From Hemibagrus wyckioides (lineage: Eukaryota; Chordata; Actinopteri; Siluriformes; Bagridae), in assembly GCF_019097595.1 (NCBI RefSeq), contig NC_080734.1, positions 5,585,892 through 5,649,891 on the forward strand: 64,000 bases of DNA, written 5' to 3'. The position numbers and the translations under genes are program-made. The notes under the pieces are model-generated. The model was not told the origin of the DNA, made no database searches, and worked only from the letters and a program-made list of their open reading frames with translations. Shown piece by piece: positions 11,061 to 22,116 of this stretch. Position 1 is the stretch's first letter, and each line of letters opens with the position of its first letter.

Positions 11061-12388
11061 CCTAAGACCTGAGCTTGCATTTTAGATTTCTTCTACCAAT
11101 TTGGGGTTAGGAGGAGCCAATAAATATAATAACCAGATATTATCTTTGAACATGAAGCCACTTCTTTTGTGTACAACAGGTTCCAGTTACAAAGAATTAA
11201 GTGTTATGGTGCACACAACCAAAAATGTGATGTCCACGTATGTGGACGCCAGGCTGTAGGAGGCTATGCCCCACTGCTCTCATCTCAAAGAAGTCAGATC
11301 TACATAGTGCTGAACATTTGTTTTATCACTGTTTATTTTAGTTCTTCTATCACTGTAATTGTTAATATTGTAAGTAAATTGTAAATATAAAGTTAGATAT
11401 GATTATTCATATTCGTTTATGAATATTTATAGCTCTACATGCTGAAATTCTTATAGTTTGCTTTTATTTTTTTAATCTTGTCAAACTGACCAGCTGATAC
11501 CATCATGCCACTCACATGGCCACGCCCCTTAATTTCTCCAAATCTCTCCATCCTTGTTTTAAAGGCTGGTGTCATGCTGAATACCTGATCCCAATATCCC
11601 TTAAATTATCCCTTATCCCTAAATCCTCAGTCCTGTAGGTCACCCCGCTGATCTTTATCCATCTGGAGTCATTCAGGGGAAAATCATCTTTGTTGTCGGC
11701 TTCTAGACTGGTCAGGAAACAAACAGTTTGGGACGAGAGGGAGTCTTGTGGAACTTTTTTCCCCACCGATATCTGTCTCATCCCAGGAGCCTAAATCAGC
11801 TTCGTAATTAAGCTGTGTAGACTTTGTAATTTACTTTCTCAAAGATAGAAGGACTGTTGGAGTAGATTAGTGCAGGAATGTGCTGCTTGAAGAATTGGCC
11901 TTGATAGATTTGTCCTGCTTGGTTCAGTTGAAAGTGGCATTGAATTTGTTGAAAATAAAGAAAGAAAACAAAACAAAACAAATTTCATAATTTTCATTCT
12001 TTCTTTGTTTCTGAGGTCATTCAAGTCAGGCTTATTGTAAGGTATTTAGAATACAGTTTTTAAATACAAGTTACTATTAATAAACAAACCTATTATCATT
12101 TAATATTTTTTATTATTTATATTTTTATATAAATATTTAAAATGGAAATGAAAATATTTAACACTTCTGGTCAGTTTGTAATCATTCCACAATGTCTTAG
12201 AAAAGTGGTTTTGGACATATTTTAATAAAATATTAATATAATATCTTTATACCATATAGAGATGTAACATAATATGCTTTAGAGGAGGGAAATAACAGTT
12301 CATTAACGGAATTAATTAGAATAAATCATGCAAATATAGACAGTATAAAATAAACGGGAATAGATAGAGCGACTATAATAATGATGAT

Positions 12389-12390
<2 letters not shown>
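11060..12390. other. AT-rich intronic sequence; possible old MITE near 11060-11300
   Basis: The stretch beginning 'ttaacctcctaagacctgag' and including 'gttaggaggagccaata' and 'aaaatgtgatgtccacgtat' resembles a fish MITE that I cannot name with confidence. The rest has no features beyond AT-rich tracts. Confidence 0.3.
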
Positions 12391-12419
<29 letters not shown>

Positions 12420-12420
12420 G
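12387..12420. repeat. (ATA)n microsatellite
   Basis: Short run of ATA/AAT trinucleotides. Confidence 0.8.
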
Positions 12421-13678
12421 TAAAAAAGAAGGATTAGACATTAAAATGGCATAAAATGGAAAAATTAAAAATACAATAGAAATTCTTAAAAGAAATGCTT
12501 CTTAGATTGTCTGTTTTTTTGTGCTTCTTGTGGCTGAAAATTATTTGTGTAGATATTGTTTATGTATTTTTTTTATTGTTATCTTTTTTTTCCACTTATT
12601 TATTTTTATTTGTGTGGAAGGAACTTGAATTGGTGAGATTTCAATCCCGTGATTCTTCTTGTAAACTCCTCCTAGTGAAAACACATGTGTAATGACTTTC
12701 TCTGAGAGCTGTGCTCATGATCCACACACGTGAATGGAAGAGGGTTTTGGTTAAATACCAAGGTGTTGCGATGATGTACGACACACGACACACACAACCT
12801 AGCTATCGCTTAGTCAGATTTTTCAGATTTCAGTTGTTCATTATTGTAAACACCGCCTGGGTAAAACACTCTCTACTGACACTTTATGCACGGGTTTTTG
12901 AGTCGGACCCAAAAAAATGTTTCTAAAATTACACCGAAATAAAACATTAAGCTCCAGAAATACAAAGCCCTGTCCTTTACTCGGAGCCGAGTCTGACTCA
13001 ACGGCCTTGTTAAAAAGGTTAACGGTGAACACACACTGAAATTAATTCCAACTCATTATATAAAAGTCTTCTAATTCATTTTCTGGTTTAAGACGTGTTT
13101 AAAAATAACACAGTCGGCCTCTCGGTTTATTCTGATTTATTCGTCTTAGTTTCAGAGACATTATTTTCGTATAACGGCTCGGTCTGGAGTGTGTTATTCT
13201 GTGTGTACTACAGTGATTTAACAACGATTACAACCTTTAATGTATTTAATGTAATGTAACAGCTTATAGTTAGATTTAATGTTGTGGAATGTTTAAGAGA
13301 CGACTTAGTTACCATTTAGGTTATAGCTGCATTAAACAGTTATTCCCTCACCAGCCTCTCTCTCTCTCTTCCTCTCTCCCTTTCTCTCTCTCTCTCCCCC
13401 GCTCTCCCCCAGTTCTCTGACTTAAAGCTGAAAGTGTGTTTTATTCTCATGAATGTTTTAACAGTGTTGCCATAGCAAATTAATAGACCAACAAGAATAG
13501 CAAATGAAAGAAAAGAAAAACAATATAATTGATTTGATACTAATTAAATATGCATTGCAGAAAGATATAGAGTGATAATTTATCCAAATTATATAAACTC
13601 TAAAATTAAATTAGCATTTTCTACTTTATGTATCTATGTATATATAACTGAAATTTTATAAAGAATACGATTAGAAGT

Positions 13679-13717
<39 letters not shown>

Positions 13718-14095
13718 TTGTCATTTTTTACCAAGAAACAGGTAGAGGAACAGGAAGTTTCCTCTATCCTGAGGACTTTCCCCCATTGATAAACGATGAT
13801 TGTTACAAAAAACACGTCAACAACTATTATAGTTTTTACTATGCATACTAAAATACATTTTTTATTATTTATTATTAGTTTAAGTTTATGTAAAGTGTCT
13901 TCTGTACAGGTTCCTGTGCAGGCGCTGTTGCTATAGAAACAATAACATACTACAATGAGTGCATTAATATTAACCTTCAATTAACCGTTCATTTTACAGC
14001 CTGAGCTACGAGATCGCTCAGAGACGATCACGCAGTCTTTGAATCAGTCAGCTTTCGGCAGGAAGGAATTAGTGTTAAGTCTAAAATGAACTCAG
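12421..14095. other. Intronic sequence with short CT tracts
   Basis: Contains pyrimidine tracts at about 13356-13410 and (TC)n at 13683-13714. The short open frames were not recognised. Confidence 0.45.
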
Positions 14096-14104
14096 AAACT
14101 ACAC

Positions 14105-14395
14105 TGACCTAGTAGTTCCTCAAGAGCTCCTGGTTGCTGTTGTAGAAAGGACATTATGAATACATTATTTTACTGTCCAGTGTCACCCAAATGAGGATGA
14201 GGTTCCCTTCTGAGCTTCAAGGTTTTTTCCTCACCACCGTCACCACAGGCTTGCTTATTAGGGATGAATATTAGGGATAAATAGTAACTTTATAATTTTT
14301 ATTCTATGTTTCTATACTTCTGTAAAGCTGCTTTGAGACAATGCCCATTGATAAAAGCGCTATATAAATAAAATTGAATCGAATAGTGAGAAGGA
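14105..14395 (+). mobile_element. Retroposed repeat R, + orientation, 3' portion
   Basis: Carries the order 'cctagtagttcctcaagagc', 'gtgtcacccaaatgaggatg', 'aggttcccttctgagc', 'gctgctttgagacaatg', then 'gcgctatataaataaaattg' with an 'aattgaatcgaat' tail. This is the same family as the inserted element at 35337-36112 (opposite strand) and the fragment at 26610. The pentamer-like AT tail indicates retroposition with a LINE-type 3' end. Confidence 0.8.
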
Positions 14396-14776
14396 AACTA
14401 TAAAAAGCGTAAAAGTTTTAAATGCGTGTTAAAGGTTGTCTCTCTCAATCATTTCTTTTTCCGTAATAAGACTTTACAGGAGCTGTAATCCAAATTTATT
14501 TCAACATTTATCCAGGTAGGACCCCCCTGGGCATCATGGCACAGGCACATAAAAGCAAAAAAAATGCCTACATATTTCATTTGAACTGTAATTGCTTGAG
14601 CAGAAAGCAAATTGGTTTTCATCTAAATGCAAATGTTTTCACCTCTCTGCTGGTGTTGTACAACAGGATCGCGCAGGCAGCTTTAGACCGTTCCTGGATG
14701 TGGAGAAAACATCAGATATGTACAGAGCATCAATATTTAATCTGGCTAAACAGCACTTCTGGGGGAAAAAAGAAAC

Positions 14777-16350
14777 ATGCTATTGCCTGAAAATACTAAA
14801 TACTTTATTCACACTTTAATGTCAGAGTGAGAAATGCAACAGCACATCCTTGAACATTTGTAAAGCCCCTAAGACTGGCTAAGACACGATAATCTTCATA
14901 TTTTTACCCACAGTGCTTCCATAGATGAGGACAGATTGACTCCTTTATTAGTTATCTTAATCTCAGATAGCTAGCTACTTATATTCATTAAAAAAATTTT
15001 TGTCAATGTTGGCTAGCTAACTTTTTCTGTGAAGCGAGCTGGCTAGTTTGGCTTTGAGGTAAACAGTTAGCATGCTAGGTAATATATTTTGTATCCTAAT
15101 ATGTCCTAATATATCATCCTCATTTGGGTGACAGTGTCTAGATTCTGACATCTAAGGGTTTGAGAGTAGAAGACAGAGCAGATGTAATAGGCAGAAATGA
15201 TTAGCAGGATGGCTAGCAAGCTTATCATAGCTTGAGGGATGTTTCTTAGATAGCTAAGTAAAAAAAACAACTTTAGCCTCAACTTTAGGTAAATAAAAAC
15301 TTTTTAATGGTTATTTTTTTATGGTTATTTTAGTTTTTTAGTTTTTACTGGGTGAATCTTCTTTTTTTAAAAGTAAGCTAGCTAGTTTGGCTTGGAGATA
15401 AACAGCTAGCATGCTAAGTATGTTTTGTATCCTAATATGTCTTGATTCTGACGTCTAAGTTGTTTGAGAGTAAATGACAGCGTGGATTTAACAACTGAAT
15501 TGCTAACAAGCCTAACTATGTATATTGATTAAAAAAAAAAAAAAAAACGTTTTAATGTTAGCTAGCTTTTGCTGTATGCATTTTCTGTGACGTGAGCTAG
15601 CTAGTTTGGCTTGGAGGTAAACAGCTAGCATGCTAGGTACCATGATCTCTTGAATCTGACTTTGAGGGTAAAAGCCACAGTCGATTTAACAGGCGGAAAC
15701 GATGGGTTAAAAAAAAAAAAACCTTTAACTAGGTGAGTTTTCTGTAAAGTGAGCTAGCTAGTTTGGCTTGGAGATAAGCATCTAGCATGCTAGATACTAT
15801 GTTTTGTATCCAAATATGTCTTGAATCTGACATCTTAGTTTGCTGAGAGTAAAAGATACAGCAGATTTAACAGGCAGAAATGTTTATCAGGATTGCTAAC
15901 AAGCTTATCATAGCATGAGGGATTTTTCTTAGCTAGCTAAGTAAAAAAAAAAAACCTTTAGATATTTTGATACAACAAAAAAAGTAAATAAAACCTTTTT
16001 AATGTTAGCTCTTAGTTTTGTCTGTGTGAATTTTCTGCGAAGTGAGCTAGCTCGTTTGACTTGGAGATAAACAGCTAGCATGCTAGTTAATATGTTTTAT
16101 ATCCTAATAAGTCTTGAATCTGACATCTCAGTTGTTTAAGAGTAAAAGACAGAGCAGATTTAACAGGCAGAAATGATGATCAAGATTGCTAACAAGCTTA
16201 TAATAGCACATGGGATATTTTCTTAGCTAGATGGGTAAAAAAACAACAACTTTAGCCTTAACTTTAAATTCGGTGAGTTTTCTGTGAAGTGAGCTAGCTA
16301 GCTGGTTTGACTTGGAGATAAACAGCTAGCATGCTAGTTCATATGTTTTG
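14777..16350. repeat. gctagc-rich tandem array, six diverged units
   Basis: The phrase 'agctagcatgcta' or a close variant occurs near 15064, 15401, 15621, 15781, 16070 and 16321. Each is followed by 'tatgtttt(g)tatcctaata', 'tgaatctgacatct', 'gacagagcagatttaacagg' and 'gctaacaagctta'. Spacing varies between 160 and 340 bp because of indels and poly-A tracts. The first unit carries the extra leader shared with 10568-10740. A small piece of repeat R ('catcctcatttgggtgacag') is embedded near 15114. Confidence 0.85.
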
Positions 16351-16665
16351 GATCCCAGTATATAACTATAAGATAAATTATAGTATTATACACCTGTCTA
16401 GGGTTTAATGGGCAATAAAATACCTTTAAAATATTATTTTCTAATGATAAAGGCCTCAATGGAAAGATTTGTCAGACAGCAGAAGCAGATACGGCTGCGG
16501 CAAACAAAAATGTCAAACTACAAAGATGAACGAACAGACAGCAGAGAACGAGTGCAAAGTAAAAAAACATGATTACAAAAGCATTAGAAAGGATTGGCAC
16601 ATCAGGAAAATGACTCACTGAACCATACTCCTCATTTTGTGGTGTTATTTGTGGTGTCTGTTTAT

Positions 16666-16693
16666 AGTGTGTGTGTGTGTGTGTGTGTGTGTG
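16666..16693. repeat. (GT)n microsatellite
   Basis: Dinucleotide run of about 28 bp. Confidence 0.9.
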
Positions 16694-16824
16694 ATGGGAA
16701 CAGGTGTACATGATTAGAAGTCTAGTGAGTTTGAACACATCACTGCAGCAGGTTGCAGGTTCCGGCGCTGGTGTGAATATTTTGTTACATGTTTTGAATT
16801 CACGAACAAAGTATAGTGTCATAT

Positions 16825-17510
16825 TTTTTGTCATATCGCTCACCCTGATTGTTGTGTAGGGATATATTTTTCTCATATCGCTCACACTGGTTGTTGTGTA
16901 GGGATATTTTTCTCATATCGCTCACACTGGTTGTTGTGTAGGGATATTTTTTGTCATATTGCTCACTCCGATTGTTGTATAGTGATATATTTTTGTCATA
17001 TCGCTCACCCTGATTGTTGTGTAGTGATATATTTTTCTCATATCGCTCACACTGGTTGTTGTGTAGGGATATTTTTCTCATATCGCTCACACTGATTGTT
17101 GTGTAGGGATATATTTTGTCATATTGCTCACTCCGATTGTTGTATAGTGATATATTTTTGTCATATCGCTCACACTGATTGTTGTGTAGTGGTATCTTTG
17201 TCATATCACTTACCTGTTTGTTGTGTAGTTTCTTTCATATCGCTCACTCTGATTATTGTACAGTTTTATATTTTTGTCATATCTCTCATTCTGATTGTTG
17301 TGTAGTGATATATTTTGTCATATCACTCATTCTGATTGTTGTACAGTATCATATTTTTTGTCATATCTCTCATTCTGATTGTTGTGTAGTGATATATTTT
17401 GTCATATCACTCATTCTGATTGTTGTACAGTATCATATTTTTTGTCATATCTCTCATTCTGATTGTTGTATAGTGTCAGATTTCTTTCATATCGCTCACT
17501 CTGATTCCTG
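16825..17510. repeat. 40-bp minisatellite, about 17 units
   Basis: Unit of 38-44 bp built from 'catatcgctcacactggttg' and 'ttgtgtagggatatttttct'. Copies vary at a few sites (gattgttgta, cactccg) and in the length of the T run. Units start near 16832, 16875, 16914 and then about every 40 bp to 17489. Apparent open frames on both strands (134, 137 and 148 codons) are produced by the repeat. Confidence 0.9.
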
Positions 17511-18500
17511 TGAGACCACTAGTCTGATTCCTCTTAGACCACTAGTTAGGCAAAAGAATACAAAAACACCATTTTCTCTGAAACCCCTGCGATCATCAGT
17601 CATCATAAATACAGGTAAATTATAGCATTGTGTCAAGGTTTCGTATCACAGCATACCCACGCACCCTTATTTACATCCAGGCGTCCTGTGCTGTGTTTTG
17701 TGTTTTTTTTTCTTTGTTTCTGATGTAACATCTGTATAACAGCCAGTGATTCTGGCAGATAGAGACAGATTCAGATTAAAGTACCTTCCAGAGCAGCGTA
17801 AATAGTATCTGATGTAAGACTGGGTTTTATCCCGCCTGATCCATCAATGTCACCGCTCACTCCACACATCTCCTGCGTTTCTATAAGAAACAATGGCTAC
17901 TGCTGTGAACTTTCACTCCTCCGCTAAACAACAGATGATTACATGGACCACTCTCAGTTCTTTGTATTCCCACGCTATTGTTTTTTCCCCCTGCTTTATA
18001 GCCGTTTAATGTAATGAAGGTAATTACTTCTGCTGCTTTAAAAAAAAATGATTTTTTTTTTTTTTTTTGCTGGCACACAGCAACACTGACAGCAGAGTCC
18101 TGTAATTGCGTGTGCCCATGAGAGAATAAGCAAATAAGCCTTCTGCAATATTTGGAGAAAAAGATGGCTTTTACGCTGTATGATATCTGCTCCGTCAGAG
18201 TAATCCTGTTATCACCCAATTTCCCAGCACTCAATTACAGCTGAAATCAGCAGAGAGCTGGAAAACCAATAGCTCCAATTAATCTTAAATAATGTAATGG
18301 ACAAATTTTGGATTTTCTTTGTTTAGTAACTAAATGCAAATAAATAAATGGAAATGTATTATCATTTTTGTGGCAGCTTGGAAAAACCAATGGTGGGTTA
18401 TTCTGTCTGTAACATGCTTTACATTAAAGGATATGTTAAGGATATGTTTTGACATACTGTGCAAAAGATACATATATATATAAATATATATAACTTAGAA
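17511..18500. other. Largely non-repetitive intronic block; candidate conserved element
   Basis: Between about 17760 and 18260 the sequence is single-copy in appearance, with 'gaaggtaattacttctgctg' and 'cactcaattacagctgaaat'. A poly-T/poly-A patch lies at 18038-18069. It is not coding by any sign that I can see. Confidence 0.3.
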
Positions 18501-18505
18501 ATAAA

Positions 18506-19124
18506 TACATCAATCAGCCATAACATTAAAACCACTGACAGGTGAAGTGAGCATCATTGGTTTTCAGTTTGCAAAGACTCTTGAAGTTGATGTGTTAGAA
18601 GCAGGACTGAGAGACTTTGACAAGACCCAGATTACGTCCAGACGACTGGGTCAGAACAGCTCCAAGGCAACAGGTCTTGTTGGGTGTTCCCAGAACGCAG
18701 GGGTTAGTTACCAAAGGAAGATCAACCAGTGAACCAGCAACAGGGTCAGGGACAGCCAAGACTCACTGATGCTCACGGAGAGAGAAGGCTAGCCCGTCCG
18801 GTCCGATCCCACAAAAGAACAACTGCTGAAAATTTTTACGCTGGCCCTGATAGAAAGGTGTCAGAACACACACTGCATCACAGTTTGCTGCATAGGGAGC
18901 TGTGTAACTGCAGACCGGTGCCCATGCTGACCTCTGTACACCATCAAATACACATACAACAAGTACATGTTGACTTAGCCTCTAAATTCTCCAGATCTCA
19001 GTCAAATCGCACATCTCTGTCATGTGTTAGATAAATCAGACCAATCCATGAAGACCTCACCTTATAATTGCTAAAGTCTTGGTGCCAGAAACCACAGCAC
19101 ACACTTTAAGAGGTCTTGTGGAGT
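18506..19124 (+). pseudogene. Internally deleted Tc1-like transposon, + strand
   Basis: The left terminal repeat is 'atcagccataacattaaaac' with 'cactgacaggtga'. The coding remnant resembles the N-terminal helix-turn-helix part of a well-known fish Tc1-like transposase: 'gactttgacaagacccagat', 'agacgactgggtcagaaca', 'ggtcttgttgggtgttccc', 'ggctagcccgtccggtccga' and 'agaaaggtgtcagaacacac'. The sequence then jumps at about 18970 to the C-terminal end ('ccagatctcagtcaaatcg', 'gtcttggtgccaga', 'aggtcttgtggagt'). The central part carrying the first two catalytic Asp residues is missing. The right terminal repeat is absent; an inverted-repeat element starts 12 bp later. Inactive. Confidence 0.8.
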
Positions 19125-19135
19125 TAGACACTTTA

Positions 19136-19653
19136 GACAAACTGGAAAAAGTAGGTAGAGTTTGCGAACAGAAATCTTACAGCTGATTGGACGAGACAAC
19201 TGTCACTCAGGATATACAGGAAGTCCAGCAGGCTTTGGCAGTGTATTGGTGTGTGCATGAACGCAGCTCTGCTCTTATAGCGCTCCTTACATCCTTTAAT
19301 CTGGAATAGTTTGGTCTTCCAAACATTCCTGCGTTTTTCAGGTGTGTTTTTAGAGATCGCAAACTAATCTTTAAGCCATGATACGCTATCAGTATATCCA
19401 AAATCACGCCATATGAACATCCTTCCTTAAAGTAGCGCTGGATGAATTCTGTTTTCTTAAATATATAAATATATGTTTGTTATTTTCTTTAAAAGGTTTA
19501 AAGTTGCACTATTGAAAAACAGTGGTTTAAAGTGAACGCAGAACTCCACACATGGACAAGAATATATTCTTGTATATCTTGAGTGGCAGATGTCTCGTCC
19601 AATCAGCGGTAAGAATTCCACTTGCAAACTTTACCTACCTTTTCCGGTTTGTC
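19136..19653. mobile_element. Unidentified inverted-repeat element, 518 bp
   Basis: Imperfect inverted repeats of about 85 bp bound this interval. The left arm (19136-19221) begins 'gacaaactggaaaaagtagg' and includes 'gctgattggacgagaca'. The right arm (19570-19653) includes 'tgtctcgtccaatcagc' and ends 'tttccggtttgtc'. The arms match at roughly 80-85% by eye. The interior has no coding capacity. No clear target duplication is visible. The structure fits a MITE or foldback element; the family is unknown to me. Confidence 0.7.
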
Positions 19654-19659
19654 TGCATC

Positions 19660-22110
19660 GTCCTTCTGTTTTTGGATTTGGTTTTGGATTTGTTATTTTG
19701 TTTCCAGGTGTTATTTTGTTTTGCACTTCTTGCTGACTTTTAGGCTAATATCAGGCTAGGTTTAAGTTGCTGGTCACAGTGTGAATTCTCACATAAATGC
19801 ATAGACTCAGGTTATAAATAGTTTAAAAACAGCCTTAAAGTTTCCACAATTAACCCTACCCCATTGCGGATCCTGTAGAGACACAATGACAAAGTATTAG
19901 CGTTTCTGTGCTAATCAAATAAATGGATATTTACCCAACAGAACAAAACTAGCACCATTAGTGTAAACAGGCTCCTGACGATGAGGCTCCTGTTCATCAA
20001 ATTCCATGAGTGACATTTATCTCAGGAGAAGACAGATATGGATAATGATCGCAGTGATTACACGTTTTCCATCATAAGCTTCTGCTCATTGATTACGTGT
20101 CACTGATGTTGTTTTTCCATAAATAGAGATGGGTGAAGTGTTTACTTAGCTGGCAGTTCAGGATTATATTAAATCAGATGAAGATCATTTCAGAGACTGC
20201 AGCGTTATCGATGACTCCTAAATAAATAAATAAATACATACATACATGGTATTAAATGTGTAGTGAGTACTACTGTGACTGGATGGGTGGAGCTTCTGAT
20301 TAGCCTGTTAGTTTGTAGTCTATAAAGAACATGTAGATGAATAGAGATAGATTTAAAACCAAATCAAATTGAGAAGAGATATAAAGACTCTCAGAAGACG
20401 TCTCTCAATGCCTGTTGTATTGACCATCGCGACTGGACTGTACAAGCCTCGGATCAAGAGACCTGGCGACGCACCGTCCACTGAGCTGTCTCCTCCTTCA
20501 AAAGTGCACACAGGAATCGTCTTGAGGAAAAGAGGACACAGAGGAAGAATCGGGACGCCGTAGTTCAGTCCAGACGTTCTCCTGTGGCTACTGTCATCTC
20601 TCATCTGTGTGTCTCGCATTGGACTCTTCCGTCGCCAGCAAGCATGCCTCCGACGTGGACCGGAACTTTCGTAATCTTTGCTCGCGAAGCCAAGCCATGA
20701 TGATGTGTGAAGACATGCTTATCGACTGTCTGTCTCATCAGAAGTAGAATAAAAAAGAAGAGAGAATAAAAATAAAATTAAAACAGAATTTAAGAAATAA
20801 TTATAATAAACAATAGAAATAGAATGCTCAGTAATAGCAAATAAAAAATATATACAAATGATAGAAAATATATAGATAAAATCTAAAAAAAATAATAATA
20901 ATAATTATTGATTGGTGTGTGCAGTTAGTACAATATATGCAATAGGTTCTGTGTAAAATAAATAAATAAAGTTAGTTACTTGCATTATTTATTATATATA
21001 TAAAACTATAGTGTATTTTTCTCTGTTTTTCCATTCTTTATTTAACTTAATTGCACTTAATACAGAGCAATATGTCAATATATAGTAGCTGCTTTTCTGC
21101 TTTTCGACAATCACAGTGTTGGTGTCAGTATAAGAACCTTTAAGCATAATGTTCTCCATTTTCACTTTTCCCACCGTGTGCATAAATTCTAAAAAAAAGT
21201 TCAAGTTCAAGTTTTACTTCTGGTTGAGAGGAAACAGGTTTCAGTTCCGGAAAGTTTTCAGCTTTTCAAATGTATTGGAAAATGTCAAGATTTCACCGTG
21301 TGCAGGTTTTCCCAGGTCGTCACACCTGTTCTGTGGCAGTGTTTGAACTGTCAGGTGTCAGGATGGTGTCTGGTAATTGCAGCTGGAGCGGATGGATGCC
21401 TCAGGCGTGGACTCGCACAACCTTCATCTTTTTCCACCTGCTACATGGAATTTGTTAAGATTTTACTACATGTCTGTGAGTGCCCGTGATCGCCTCTGCG
21501 CGTGTTTTTGCCTGATTAACGTTAGCACAAAGAGCCTTTTAGCATTCGGCGTGAGAAGACGTTTGTGTGATTATCTTCCTGCGTAAAGGATCGTTTACTG
21601 CTTCAGCTGGAAATGATGTCTAAATATATTTCGATTCTTCCCCCTGTTTGCTGGAAATATTTTTATTGACAGTAATAATTTAATCACTTGTATTAGTACA
21701 CATTTTAATGGTGATGCTTTTTTATTTATTTTTTTTTTTGTGCAGGTAAGTAGCCACTCTCTGTTACACTGACCTTACAGGGGGAAAAAAATAAAAAATT
21801 CTGGACAGAGGTTTCTGTAAAATAAATAATATTAAATGTGTCGTTGCCAGTACAGGTTATCCAAGTTGAGCTCAGCTGGATCCTTATCACAGAGTCTAGC
21901 TTTTCCAGTTTACCTCATTGAGCTTAGCTATTTCGGGATGTGTCATCATATCGGAGGGAGCTGTGGAGACACGCCGGCTGTAGCTCTCACTTTTTATAAA
22001 ATTGGAAAAGACACAGAAGCAGAGAGGCAGCTGTCAGGGCTGATCCTAAACCAGAACAATGGCTCTGTAGTGAATACTCAGTCTTTAGAGACAAATTTCT
22101 CAGTTAACTG
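19660..22110. other. Intronic sequence, partly GC-richer around 20360-20720
   Basis: No repeat family was recognised. The piece at 20360-20720 is noticeably GC-richer, has open frames on both strands (64 plus, 88 minus) and includes 'tggcgacgcaccgtccact' and 'ggacactctt'-like stretches that I cannot place. It could be a transposon fragment or single-copy sequence. The remainder is AT-rich, with short A-rich runs at 20750-20910. Confidence 0.35.
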
Positions 22111-22116
22111 ATCAAA

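Noticed and set aside
16472..17625. Frames of 134-148 codons on both strands
   Set aside because: Generated by the 40-bp minisatellite; no domain and no conserved codon pattern.
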